Positions 6,824-14,936 are shown, counted from the stretch's first letter. The stretch is 18,451 nucleotides of DNA from DATESZ01 sp035283845 (GCA_035283845.1 DATESZ010000178.1:1-18451); one strand, 5' to 3'. The notes: a model not told the origin generated them from the sequence alone. Translations and numbers: made by a program.

Positions 6824-8986
6824 CTATTCTCCCTTTTTCCTGGTTGCTAAAAAGTCTAACTGCTGCTTTGCTGCCCCGAATCCCTTATTTAATACCAGAC
6901 ATTGACGAAAATGCTGCCGGGCCTGAGGATAATTTCTGAGATACAAGTAGGCCAATCCGGCATTATAGTGTAACTGGACATCATCCGGCTTTAATCGCAA
7001 TGCCTTCAGGAAATGGCTCAGCGCTTCAGCATGTTTCCCCTTCTGAGCCAGGGAAATCCCCAAGTTGTTATGGGCGTCAGCATAATCAGGATTCATGGCC
7101 AGGGCCTTTATGTAATGTGCCACAGCTTCTCCATGCTTGCCTTGCTGGGAGAGAAGAATTCCTAAGTTGTTATGAGCCGCATAATACTCTGGCGACCCGC
7201 GGAGCGCCTGACGATAATGTTCTTCCGCCTCCTTCATTTTCCCCTGTTCAGCAAGCAGCGCCCCCAAATTGCTATGGGCGGCGGCATAATCAGGCTTAAT
7301 AGCCAAAGCCTTTAAATAATGCGCCGCAGCTTCCGTAAACCTTCCTTGCCCGGCAAAGATTATTCCTAAGTTGTGATGTGCCGCGTAATAATCCGGCGAC
7401 CAGCGGAGCGCCTGAAGGTAATGTTCTTCCGCCTCCTTCATTTTCCCCTGTTTAGCGAGAAGCATACCCAGATTGTTATGGGCAGCGGCATAACCGGGAT
7501 GAATGGCCAGGGCTTTTATGTAATGTCTCACAGCTTCTTCTTCCTTGCCCTGCCCGGCGAGGAGTATCCCCAGATTACTGTGAGCTTCATAATATTCCGG
7601 CATTAAGCGGAGCGCTTGACGATAATGCTTTTCAGCTTCCTGTGTTTTCCCCTGCTCAACTAAGACCAGACCTAAATTGTTATGGGCAAGCCAGTTGTCA
7701 TCTGTCACTTTCAGGGCATGGCTGAAGAGGGTGTAACTGTCCCGCCAATAGGACGCCTGCCGCCAGGACAGGGTCATCGGCGCCAAAAGGAGCGCGCCTG
7801 CCAAAAAGGCAATGCTTGCCTCGCGCTTTGGCCAACGTGGCAATATTTCCGCTATTCCCCAACTCAACATTACAAAAATACCCATCAGGGGAAGATAGGT
7901 GTAACGGTCGGCCATGGCGTGAGAACCAACTTGCATCAGTCCTATAACGGGCAAGAGCGTCCCCAGATACCAAAGCCAGCCCACGATAAGGTAGGGACGC
8001 TTTTCTCTCGTGATAATAACGAACCAAGAGACACTGAGCAGCGTGAATATGGATGCGATAATCTTAATCAAGGGGAATTGTGCCGGATGGGGATAGAAGG
8101 CGGAAAGACCCACCGGCCAAAACGTCTTGACTAAGTAACTCACGTAAGCAACCAGGGCATTTGCCAGCCGGACCGGAAAAGGGAAAAAATCGAATGACGC
8201 CAAAGCGCCTGCCTTCCCTTCTGCAAAAATAGTGATCAGAGCTCCGACAATGGCGATGACTATCAGGGGTATTTTCTCTAAAAACAGGAAAAGCAAAGGC
8301 GCCTGGGACCCGCCTTTTCCATCGGGTACTCTGGCCAGTTTCTCTGTCTCTACACTATTATTTGGCGAACGAATACTTCTCAATGGCCAGTAATCAAGGA
8401 GAAGCAAAACAAAGGGAAGTGTTACGATCATGGGTTTGGCCAGCAATCCCAGCACAAACAACAATACAACGAGAAAATAACGCATTATGGAGGGGCGTGT
8501 GACATATGAAGAATAAGCCCCCATAGTTAATATCCAGAAAAAGCCGCACAAGACATCTTTGCGTGAAGCGACCCAGGCCACGGCTTCCACATGGAGCGGA
8601 TGCAACGCAAAAAGAGCTGCTGCAAAGCCGCTTTGCCAGGGGGCTTTGGTCATGCGGAGGAGGATGAAAAAGAGGAGTATCGTATTGGCCAGATGGAAAA
8701 GCAGACTTGTCCAGTGGAACCCACCGGCATTGTTGAGAAAGAGTTGACGATCAGCCATTAGGGAAAGCCAGGTTAAGGGATGCCAGAACCCGGCTTCCGT
8801 GCTGGTAAAAGCATACCGGAGATTTGCTAAAGTCAGCCCCTGCTGTACATGGGTATTTTCGGTTATATATACCTGTTCATCAAAATTAATGAATTCATGA
8901 TTTTGGACCTGCCAGTAAACCGCAAGGGTAGCCGCAACAAGAAGTAATGCGATCAATACAGATATTTGCCTGAAGTCTTTCTGCAT
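6824..8986 (-). CDS. TMTC-like membrane glycosyltransferase with eight C-terminal TPRs
   Basis: The 720-aa product has an N-terminal multi-span domain (about 1-425) and a C-terminal tetratricopeptide domain (about 431-702). The membrane half resembles TMTC-type GT-C proteins, whose animal members are O-mannosyltransferases using a lipid-linked donor. It has an acidic first-loop motif NFDEQVY (D36, E37), WHPLTWLSLM (about 68-77) and HPLHVEAVAWVASRKD (129-144). Eight 34-residue TPRs follow, with NNLG/SNLG in helix A, and alternate between two subtypes. The TPRs probably present or bind a protein partner, though their side of the membrane is not determined here. The start is ATG with AGGA about 6 nt upstream. 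The stop faces the preceding plus-strand gene across 34 bp with no clear terminator. A paralogue lies at 12722-14401. Architecture is clear; activity is inferred. Confidence 0.88.
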   Translation of the reverse strand: MQKDFRQISVLIALLLVAATLAVYWQVQNHEFINFDEQVYITENTHVQQGLTLANLRYAFTSTEAGFWHPLTWLSLMADRQLFLNNAGGFHWTSLLFHLANTILLFFILLRMTKAPWQSGFAAALFALHPLHVEAVAWVASRKDVLCGFFWILTMGAYSSYVTRPSIMRYFLVVLLFVLGLLAKPMIVTLPFVLLLLDYWPLRSIRSPNNSVETEKLARVPDGKGGSQAPLLFLFLEKIPLIVIAIVGALITIFAEGKAGALASFDFFPFPVRLANALVAYVSYLVKTFWPVGLSAFYPHPAQFPLIKIIASIFTLLSVSWFVIITREKRPYLIVGWLWYLGTLLPVIGLMQVGSHAMADRYTYLPLMGIFVMLSWGIAEILPRWPKREASIAFLAGALLLAPMTLSWRQASYWRDSYTLFSHALKVTDDNWLAHNNLGLVLVEQGKTQEAEKHYRQALRLMPEYYEAHSNLGILLAGQGKEEEAVRHYIKALAIHPGYAAAHNNLGMLLAKQGKMKEAEEHYLQALRWSPDYYAAHHNLGIIFAGQGRFTEAAAHYLKALAIKPDYAAAHSNLGALLAEQGKMKEAEEHYRQALRGSPEYYAAHNNLGILLSQQGKHGEAVAHYIKALAMNPDYADAHNNLGISLAQKGKHAEALSHFLKALRLKPDDVQLHYNAGLAYLYLRNYPQARQHFRQCLVLNKGFGAAKQQLDFLATRKKGE
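6881..7696 (-). repeat. TPR-coding tandem repeat, 102-bp unit with 204-bp higher-order period
   Basis: Eight 102-bp units encode the TPRs of the TMTC-like protein. Alternate units are more alike than adjacent ones. GGAGCGC(C/T)TG recurs on the plus strand at 7201, 7405 and 7609, exactly 204 bp apart. A second landmark (agggccttta and variants) recurs at 7101, 7305 and 7509, again 204 bp apart. At protein level the subtypes alternate between EAE(E/K)HYxQALR and EAxxHYxKALAI. This indicates growth by duplication of a two-TPR block. Confidence 0.9.
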
Positions 8987-9098
8987 TTGTATCCTATGAA
9001 AATACGAGTCTATTATGGTGTAACTCTATCGGAAATCGCCGTTTAACGCTATCATAATTTATTCGGTCAATAAAATTGATGGCCACTTTTATGCAATA

Positions 9099-9107
9099 TG
9101 TTATAAG
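9099..9107 (+). promoter_or_regulatory. Candidate extended -10 promoter for the YfhO-like gene
   Basis: TGTTATAAG at 9099-9107 matches an extended -10 element (TGnTATAAT) with one mismatch. It lies about 57 bp before the start codon at 9164. A TTGATG at 9076-9081 is 20 bp away, too far for a standard -35, so this would rely on the extended -10. The 177-bp spacer also has to drive the divergent TMTC-like gene; I found no convincing promoter for that side. Confidence 0.35.
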
Positions 9108-9163
9108 GACTTGAAAGGCTCATCAAAAGTCAGGATTATCATTTACGATAAACTTGGGAAACG

Positions 9164-11509
9164 ATGATAAGTATGAAAGGAATCCTGGCATCAGGAAGAT
9201 TGCCCCTGGCCCTGGCCCTGGTTACCCTTACGGCCCTGACTCTGATCATGTTCGGAGATCTTCTTTTTTCCCCTGATGGCCCCATACTCTCTAAAAAAGG
9301 CTTAGACCTTTCCACCGCAGAAATGTTTTTGCGGGATTTTGAGTTCCGGGAATTAAAAAACGGTAATTTCCCTCTGTGGAATCCGCATTTATTTTCGGGC
9401 GTCCCTTTTTTTGACGGTGTTCAATCCACAACTCTGTATCCCCTAAATTATTTACATTTGCTTTTCCCTCTGCCGCAAGCAATAAACATTGGCATTGCTT
9501 TGCATACTTTTCTAATTGGCTTTTTCATGTACCTATGGACGTCACACCGCCGCCTGCATCCTCTCGCCTGCACGCTGTCTGCCCTGTTGATAATGTTCTC
9601 TGGCGCTTATTTCATGCACATCTATGCCGGACATCTGGGAAACCTGTGCGCCATGGCATGGGCGCCTCTTTTATTCCTTTCTATCGACGGATTATTGGAC
9701 CGTCCTTCGGTGGGCTGGTGCCTCCTGGGGATATTTGCCGTTACCATGCAGGTCCTTGCCACCCAACCCCAGTACGTTTATTACACAGCGTTAACAGCCG
9801 GCATCTACTGTAGCTTCTCTCTTATCAAGACTGCGCGACGGGGCATTTTTCTTGCCGGATTACTGGCTATTTTTTTGGGAAGTTTATTACTGTCTTCCGT
9901 GCAGATCTTTTCAGGAATCCAATCAGCAAAAGAGGGCATCCGCAATTTAGGCGTAAGCTTCCAATTTTCCTCTATGTTTTCTTTCCCGCCAGAAAATTTT
10001 TTGACCATGCTGTCGCCTTTCTTTTTTGGCGACATGACAAAAGCTCCCTACTGGGGACGATGCTATTTATGGGAAATGTCGCTGTTTATCGGTGTAACAG
10101 GATTTTTTCTTGCCATTTACGGGGCGCTCTACGGTGAAAAACATTTGCGTCGTTATTCTGTAACCATGGCAGCTATCCTCTTGCTTATATCCTTAGGCGC
10201 CCATACGCCGTTATTTAATCTGCTTTACCATTATTTACCGTGGTTTAATAAGTTTCGCGGCACATCTAAGTTCATCTTTCCGGCATCGCTATTCTTTTCC
10301 ATGCTGGCAGGCATCGGCATGGACAGTCTAATAAAACATCCCCATGTTTCCCGGAAGTTCATTTTAGCCCTATTTGCTGCGGGAGGCCTGCTTGTTGCGA
10401 CTGCCCCCTTGATCTCCACTTATCCAAATCAATGGTCGAACCTGATGCAGGCCGTACAAGCTACTGGCGAATCATATTTATCCCCTCAGGCATATCTGGA
10501 CGCGGCCTTTATTGAAAATGCCGGGCGATTCGCTTCCGCGGCGCTCAACACTTCCGGCATTATCTGTCTCATGCTTTCCCTTTTTCTTCTTCTTAGGAAG
10601 TATACCGAAAAGGCACTTTATTGCGTAGTCATCATGGCATGTGCAGAAGTGCTTGTTTTTGCCGCCATGAACAGACCGGTTTTTGATATCCGTTCTGTCA
10701 TGCTCGATGATTTCAAGCGCTTCTACGCGGAGCACCCGGGAGATTATCGTGTCTTGAACCAATTTATCCCCAACATGGCCCTGTCAACGGACTCCAAAGA
10801 TATAGGCGGGTATTTCCCCGTTGTTCTGAAAAGGTATGCGCAGTTCATTGCCTTTACTCAAGGGACAGACCCGGATCGGACAATGCAGATTACCACGTTT
10901 AGGCGTTACCATCCCCTTTTCAGGATGCTGCGATGCCGATATGTAATCATACCCCGGGTCAACGGCGTCTTGATACAGGAGGTGGCGCCGCAGATCCTGC
11001 CCCGCCTGCTGCTGATTCAGGATTGGCAAACTCTCTCCCGACGGAACGATATCTTTAAGGAGATGGCCAAAGCAACTTTTGATCCTCTGCGCGTCGTTAT
11101 CCTGGAGAGCGATCCTGTTCCGCAACCGGAACGGGCATCCACAGCGGGGATGGTTGCCATAGAAGAATCATCCACCGACTCCCTGCGTATCCGGGGCAAG
11201 CTTGGCCGGGCAGCAATTCTTTTGATCACCGATTCCTACAGCAGCGGCTGGCGGGTGAGAGCTTTGCCCGGCAGCGTGCAACAAAATTACCGGGTCATGC
11301 CTGCCAATTACACCCTGATGGCCATACCGCTCTCGGCAGGAGAGCACCGGCTTATCCTGGAATATAAGCCCCGGGCCTTCCTGATCGGCAAGTGGCTTTC
11401 TCTTTTTTCACTGGGGATATACATTATCGTCCTTATCTGCTATTTGAGGACGCTCACAAATACAAAAGGGAAAATGGTCAGTGAAACCGGAAACTATCAG
11501 AAACATTGA
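9164..11509 (+). CDS. YfhO-family membrane protein (putative GT-C-type glycosyltransferase)
   Basis: This 781-aa protein has a membrane-anchor segment (about 12-34). Next comes the periplasmic-loop pattern typical of YfhO proteins, GNFPLWNPHLFSGVPF (67-82) and a following TLYPLNYL segment (about 90-97). Many further spans run to about residue 500. A soluble region with a beta-rich C-terminal part follows, and a last span lies at about 750-770. The ending SSGWRVRALPG...ANYTLMAIPL...AGEHRLILEY is characteristic of this family. YfhO relatives are proposed to glycosylate teichoic acids or other surface molecules from polyprenyl-linked sugars. Here the acceptor is unknown. The start at 9164 has only a weak GGGAA upstream, and a second Met is three codons later. 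The 3' end overlaps the GT9 gene by 29 bp, so the two are probably co-translated. Family assignment is good; activity is inferred. Confidence 0.88.
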   Translation: MISMKGILASGRLPLALALVTLTALTLIMFGDLLFSPDGPILSKKGLDLSTAEMFLRDFEFRELKNGNFPLWNPHLFSGVPFFDGVQSTTLYPLNYLHLLFPLPQAINIGIALHTFLIGFFMYLWTSHRRLHPLACTLSALLIMFSGAYFMHIYAGHLGNLCAMAWAPLLFLSIDGLLDRPSVGWCLLGIFAVTMQVLATQPQYVYYTALTAGIYCSFSLIKTARRGIFLAGLLAIFLGSLLLSSVQIFSGIQSAKEGIRNLGVSFQFSSMFSFPPENFLTMLSPFFFGDMTKAPYWGRCYLWEMSLFIGVTGFFLAIYGALYGEKHLRRYSVTMAAILLLISLGAHTPLFNLLYHYLPWFNKFRGTSKFIFPASLFFSMLAGIGMDSLIKHPHVSRKFILALFAAGGLLVATAPLISTYPNQWSNLMQAVQATGESYLSPQAYLDAAFIENAGRFASAALNTSGIICLMLSLFLLLRKYTEKALYCVVIMACAEVLVFAAMNRPVFDIRSVMLDDFKRFYAEHPGDYRVLNQFIPNMALSTDSKDIGGYFPVVLKRYAQFIAFTQGTDPDRTMQITTFRRYHPLFRMLRCRYVIIPRVNGVLIQEVAPQILPRLLLIQDWQTLSRRNDIFKEMAKATFDPLRVVILESDPVPQPERASTAGMVAIEESSTDSLRIRGKLGRAAILLITDSYSSGWRVRALPGSVQQNYRVMPANYTLMAIPLSAGEHRLILEYKPRAFLIGKWLSLFSLGIYIIVLICYLRTLTNTKGKMVSETGNYQKH

Positions 11510-12716
11510 CATCTGGGTGGGAAAGCCGGTCTGCTTCAAGCTTACCTGCCTACGACGCTTCCTGGAAATGTTTTCTCACCATGAGAACCCGCCGCCGCCC
11601 GTAAAAAAAATTCTTTTCATCAAGCTCATTGAACAGGGGGCGACGGTGCTGGCCTGCGCCGCCATCCACCGCGCCGTGGCAATGGTGGGACGGGCAAACG
11701 TCTTCTTCCTGGTTTTTGAAGAAAACAGCGCCATCCTGGAAATTATGGATCTGGTCCCTCGTGAAAATATCCTGATTATACGCAACGAGGGATTTTGCAC
11801 CTTTTTCAGCGATCTTGTCAGGAGACTTGGAGCGATTCGCCGGCGGGGCATCGACGCTGTCGTTGATATGGAATTTTTCGCCCGCGCCTCGGCCATCATT
11901 GCCTTTCTTACCGGGGCAAAACGACGCGTCGGCCTCCACCGGTTCACAAGCGAGCTCCCCTATCGGGGCGATCTGATGACCCATCGCATCCAGCATAATT
12001 CCTATCTGCACACGTCCAGCGCTTATTCATTGCTGGTGGAGGCTCTGGTCATGCCGCCGGGCGAAATTCCCATGCTTAAAAAAACTGTCCCTGCTCTTCT
12101 GGAATATCCTCCTTCTTTCCAGGCGCATCGGGAAGAGGTGGAGATTTTCAGACGGGTGCTCCTGCGGGAGGGGCTGGACGTAAAAAAGGGGTACCCGATC
12201 GTCCTCTTGAATCCCAACGCCAGCGATATGCTGCCGCTCCGCAAATGGCCCCTGGAAAACTTTCTCTCCCTCGGCACGGCAATCTTAAGAGAATATCCCG
12301 AAGCCCGTCTGGCAATCACCGGGGCGCCTGCGGAAAAAGAAGCGTCGGGAGAGCTTTGCTCAAGATGGGCATCGCCTCGGGTCATAAATCTGGCCGGGAA
12401 AACCACACTGCGGGAACTGCTCATCCTCTACACCCTGGCCGATGTTCTGGTTACCAATGACAGCGGTCCCGCCCATTTTTCCTCTCTTACGGACATCCAC
12501 AGCATCGTCCTGTATGGACCGGAAACACCGAAATTATTCGGCGCTCTCAGTCGGAACTCCCACGCCCTCTATGCCAAACTGGCCTGCAGCCCCTGTGTAA
12601 ATGCCTTTAACCACCGCTTTTCTCCTTGCACCAATAATCTTTGCCTGCAATTAATCTCGCCGGAAGAAGTGTATATGAAGGTGAAAGAGTGCCTGGCCGC
12701 CGGTAAAGGCTGTTAA
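11481..12716 (+). CDS. GT9 (heptosyltransferase-like) glycosyltransferase lacking the usual N-terminal catalytic Asp
   Basis: This 411-aa GT-B protein belongs to the ADP-heptose:LPS heptosyltransferase family. The C-terminal donor domain has LNPNASDMLPLRKWP (about 242-256), AGKTTLREL, and the signature NDSGPAHF (326-333). It is followed by the family's cysteine cluster C369, C372, C383 and C388. The first beta strand is KKILFIKLIEQGATVL (42-57). Where WaaC-like enzymes carry Gly-Asp, this protein has Gly-Ala (G53-A54), so the usual catalytic base is absent. The start is GTG at 11481 inside the YfhO gene, with AGGG about 10 nt upstream. The alternative Met30 would lose the DIWVGKPVCF segment, which looks conserved-type. 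It is probably co-translated with the YfhO gene and acts at the cytoplasmic face of the membrane. It ends 5 bp from the convergent TPR gene. Acceptor and donor are unknown. Confidence 0.88.
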   Translation: MKPETIRNIDIWVGKPVCFKLTCLRRFLEMFSHHENPPPPVKKILFIKLIEQGATVLACAAIHRAVAMVGRANVFFLVFEENSAILEIMDLVPRENILIIRNEGFCTFFSDLVRRLGAIRRRGIDAVVDMEFFARASAIIAFLTGAKRRVGLHRFTSELPYRGDLMTHRIQHNSYLHTSSAYSLLVEALVMPPGEIPMLKKTVPALLEYPPSFQAHREEVEIFRRVLLREGLDVKKGYPIVLLNPNASDMLPLRKWPLENFLSLGTAILREYPEARLAITGAPAEKEASGELCSRWASPRVINLAGKTTLRELLILYTLADVLVTNDSGPAHFSSLTDIHSIVLYGPETPKLFGALSRNSHALYAKLACSPCVNAFNHRFSPCTNNLCLQLISPEEVYMKVKECLAAGKGC

Positions 12717-12721
12717 TCCGC

Positions 12722-14401
12722 TCATTTGCCCGGCTTTTTAAATTTTCCCTGTCCCTGCAGTATGAAACGGAGATTTTTCCCGGCCGCCTCATAGTCGGGA
12801 CGTAAACGCAACGCAGCGGCGAAATGCTGAACGGCCTCTTCCGTTTTTCCCTGTCTGGCCAGGACAATGCCCAGATTGTTGTGCGCCTCGACGAAAGACG
12901 GTTTGCTCTGCAGGGATTCCCGGTAACGCTCCTCGGCCTCCTCCAATCTGCCCCGGGCAGATAGAGCCTGTCCTATGTTGAAAAGGGCATCGGCGTATAA
13001 GGGTATGATCTTGAGCGCTTCTTCGTACTGCATAATTGCTGCCTCGATTTTCCCTTGTCTGGCCAGAGCCGCCCCCAAATTGTTGTGCGCGAGGTAGTTA
13101 TTGCTGGTCACTTTTGCGGTATGGCGGAACAGTGTTTCCGCGTTCCGCCAGTATCCCGTCTGCCGCCAGGACAGGTACCCGAGCACAAATAGAATAGCCA
13201 CTGCCGCCAGGGAAATAACAGCGACTTGAAATCGCCATCTTTTCAATACATCGGGCGCCCCCCAGGCAATAATCACAAAAATACCGATGAGAGGCACATA
13301 AGTGTAGCGGTCGGCCATACCCTGGGTTCCCAGTTGGATAAACCCGATAACAGGGGCCATGGCGCCCAGATACCATAACCAGCCCACAGCGGCATAGGGA
13401 AAGCGAAGGGAGTATCTCAAGAAGCCAAAAGTAATCGCACCGAGGAAACTCAGCGCTGTCAAGACCGCAAGATATGGCCATTGTCCCGGATGGGGATAAA
13501 AAACCGCCAGATTTACCGGCCAAAAGGTTTTACCGAGGTAAACAAAATAGGATACAAGGGCATGGGAAGTACGCATAGTGAGGGGAAATGCCTCCAGCGA
13601 GGACAAAGCGCCGGCCCTGGTCTCAGTATAATACACCACAAAAGCAGCAATCGTTGATAAAATCAGCAAAGGGATCTTTTCCATTATCAGCGGAAAAAGG
13701 CCTGTTAGTATCCTCGGCCTTACTCCTCCTGTAATGGTTTGGCAATCCGCCTGAGCGGCCTTTAGCAGGACCTGAGCGCGGTCCAGGGGCCAGAAATCCA
13801 ACAGCAGCAGGACGCAAGGAAGGGTAACCAGCATCGGCTTGGCCATAAGTCCCAGAGAAAAGAACAGTAAAATAAGCAGATAACGTGATACGACGGGGCG
13901 CTTAACGTAATATAGGTAAGCCCCCATCGTCAGCAGCCAGAAAAAAGTGCTTAAAACATCTTTACGTTCGGCAATCCAGGCCACCGACTCCACATGCAGA
14001 GGATGGAGGGCAAACAGGGCGGCAACAAAAGCGCTGCGCCAGAGGGCGCCGGTCATCATGGAAAAAACAAAAAAAAGGAGGAGGCTGTTCAACATGTGCC
14101 AGATGAGGTTTGTCCCATGATAACCGCCGGCATTCCCACCGTACATCTCATGGTCCAGCATCAGGGAAAGCCAGGTAAGGGGATGCCAGAAACCTGCGTC
14201 CGTGGCGGTAAAGGCCCATCTGATGCTGGAAAGGGTGAGGCCGGCTTGCACGTGTCGGTTGCCGGCAACGTAGGCGTCATCGTCGTAATGGACAAAATCA
14301 AAATCCCTTACCTGATCAAAAATGAGCAGGTTAATGATGATCAGCGTGATAGAAATCACCAAAGCAGCCCGTTTTTTATCATTAATCAGTGATTCATTCA
14401 A
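12722..14401 (-). CDS. TMTC-like membrane glycosyltransferase with three C-terminal TPRs
   Basis: This is a paralogue of the protein at 6824-8986, shorter (559 aa) because it has fewer TPRs. The membrane domain (about 12-425) carries VHYDDDAY (38-44, three acidic residues in the first loop), FWHPLTWLSLM (71-81) and HPLHVESVAWIAERKD (about 133-148). Three TPRs and a degenerate fourth occupy about 433-559. The N-terminal reading MNESLIND starts at a TTG codon, with GGAAGG about 8 nt upstream and no in-frame ATG nearby. A near-consensus sigma-70 promoter lies about 37 bp before it. It is the next minus-strand gene after the pilin, separated from it by the pilin terminator. It is therefore independently transcribed but genomically linked to the pilin. 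It may transfer a lipid-linked sugar to protein, by analogy with TMTC proteins; this is inference. Confidence 0.87.
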   Translation of the reverse strand: MNESLINDKKRAALVISITLIIINLLIFDQVRDFDFVHYDDDAYVAGNRHVQAGLTLSSIRWAFTATDAGFWHPLTWLSLMLDHEMYGGNAGGYHGTNLIWHMLNSLLLFFVFSMMTGALWRSAFVAALFALHPLHVESVAWIAERKDVLSTFFWLLTMGAYLYYVKRPVVSRYLLILLFFSLGLMAKPMLVTLPCVLLLLDFWPLDRAQVLLKAAQADCQTITGGVRPRILTGLFPLIMEKIPLLILSTIAAFVVYYTETRAGALSSLEAFPLTMRTSHALVSYFVYLGKTFWPVNLAVFYPHPGQWPYLAVLTALSFLGAITFGFLRYSLRFPYAAVGWLWYLGAMAPVIGFIQLGTQGMADRYTYVPLIGIFVIIAWGAPDVLKRWRFQVAVISLAAVAILFVLGYLSWRQTGYWRNAETLFRHTAKVTSNNYLAHNNLGAALARQGKIEAAIMQYEEALKIIPLYADALFNIGQALSARGRLEEAEERYRESLQSKPSFVEAHNNLGIVLARQGKTEEAVQHFAAALRLRPDYEAAGKNLRFILQGQGKFKKPGK

Positions 14402-14437
14402 GGGAGACGCCTTCCGTTCCGACTTAAGCCGGAGGGC

Positions 14438-14466
14438 ATTAAGTACAGCGTTCGTAAAATTGTCAA
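14438..14466 (-). promoter_or_regulatory. Sigma-70-type promoter for the three-TPR TMTC-like gene
   Basis: On the minus strand, TTGACA (14461-14466, perfect -35) is separated by 17 bp from CTTAAT (14438-14443, 4 of 6 matches to the -10). The expected transcript start is near 14431, about 30 nt before the TTG start codon at 14401. A 14-bp near-palindrome, CCGACTTAAGCCGG (14419-14432), sits at the expected +1 and could be an operator. Confidence 0.65.
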
Positions 14467-14503
14467 GATGCCGGGAACATTGTTTTATTCATATGTTGAG
14501 CAC

Positions 14504-14540
14504 AAAAAAGGGGCAAGGAAAACTTTCTTCCTCACCCCTT
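14504..14540 (-). terminator. Intrinsic terminator of the pilin gene
   Basis: Read on the minus strand, an AAGGGG...AGGAA stem pairs with TTCCT...CCCCTT (14528-14540 with 14508-14520). There is a 2-nt internal mismatch and a 7-nt loop. The stem is followed by a run of six T (14509-14504). It begins 24 bp after the pilin stop codon, a standard position for a Rho-independent terminator, and separates the pilin from the downstream TMTC-like gene. Confidence 0.85.
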
Positions 14541-14564
14541 GGGAAAAACAGTCAGACAACGCTG

Positions 14565-14936
14565 TTAGGGAGTAATCGCGCCCTGATTGTCTACTGTATA
14601 GGTGACATCACCTGACGAATGTACGCTTGTTAAGGTGAGACCGCTCATGGTCCCGGCGGAAACCGCCAAGCCGACGCCTACTGTCGGCTTGTACCCGTAA
14701 GAGGTCAACAGGCCCGCGGTAACTGTCGAAGCAGGCGAATCACTGAAAAAAGCCTGGGAGGCCGTGTAGGCATTCTTCGCATCAGCTTTAGCAGAGGAGT
14801 TGTACCCTCTTTTTCTATACTGGGTAAACTGCGGGATGGCGATGGCCGCCAGAATGCCTATGATCGCGATAACGATCATCAGTTCAATCAACGTAAAACC
14901 TTTTTCGCTTCTTTTCTTATAAAATGCACTAATCAT
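14565..14936 (-). CDS. Type IVa major-pilin-like protein (prepilin)
   Basis: This 123-aa prepilin has a basic 13-residue leader ending in EKG, cleaved before F14 by prepilin peptidase. The mature N-terminus [20 protein letters not shown] is the classic pilin helix, with Glu5 present. The mature protein is about 110 residues with no cysteine, so it lacks the C-terminal disulfide loop of Pseudomonas or Neisseria pilins. The C-terminal half is rich in Ser, Thr and Gly and ends [13 protein letters not shown], a pattern I associate with deltaproteobacterial pilins. The ATG at 14936 has a perfect AAGGAGG at 14944-14950. An intrinsic terminator follows, and a sigma-54 promoter lies upstream, as is usual for pilA. 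It is monocistronic, which suggests high expression as a major pilin. A minor pilin is less likely because no other pilus genes adjoin. Confidence 0.93.
   Translation of the reverse strand: MISAFYKKRSEKGFTLIELMIVIAIIGILAAIAIPQFTQYRKRGYNSSAKADAKNAYTASQAFFSDSPASTVTAGLLTSYGYKPTVGVGLAVSAGTMSGLTLTSVHSSGDVTYTVDNQGAITP

Noticed and set aside
6881..7696. Regular repeats resembling a CRISPR or minisatellite array
   Set aside because: The 102/204-bp periodicity stays in frame and encodes TPR helices; there is no short conserved repeat with unique spacers and no cas gene.
11550..12011. Long antisense frames inside the GT9 gene
   Set aside because: They are shadows of a well-supported GT9 coding frame and show no domain, ribosome site or start context.
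13994..14392. 132-codon plus-strand frame antisense to the TMTC-like gene
   Set aside because: It is low-complexity and Gly/Lys/His-rich, lies fully opposite conserved TMTC motifs, and has no recognisable family.
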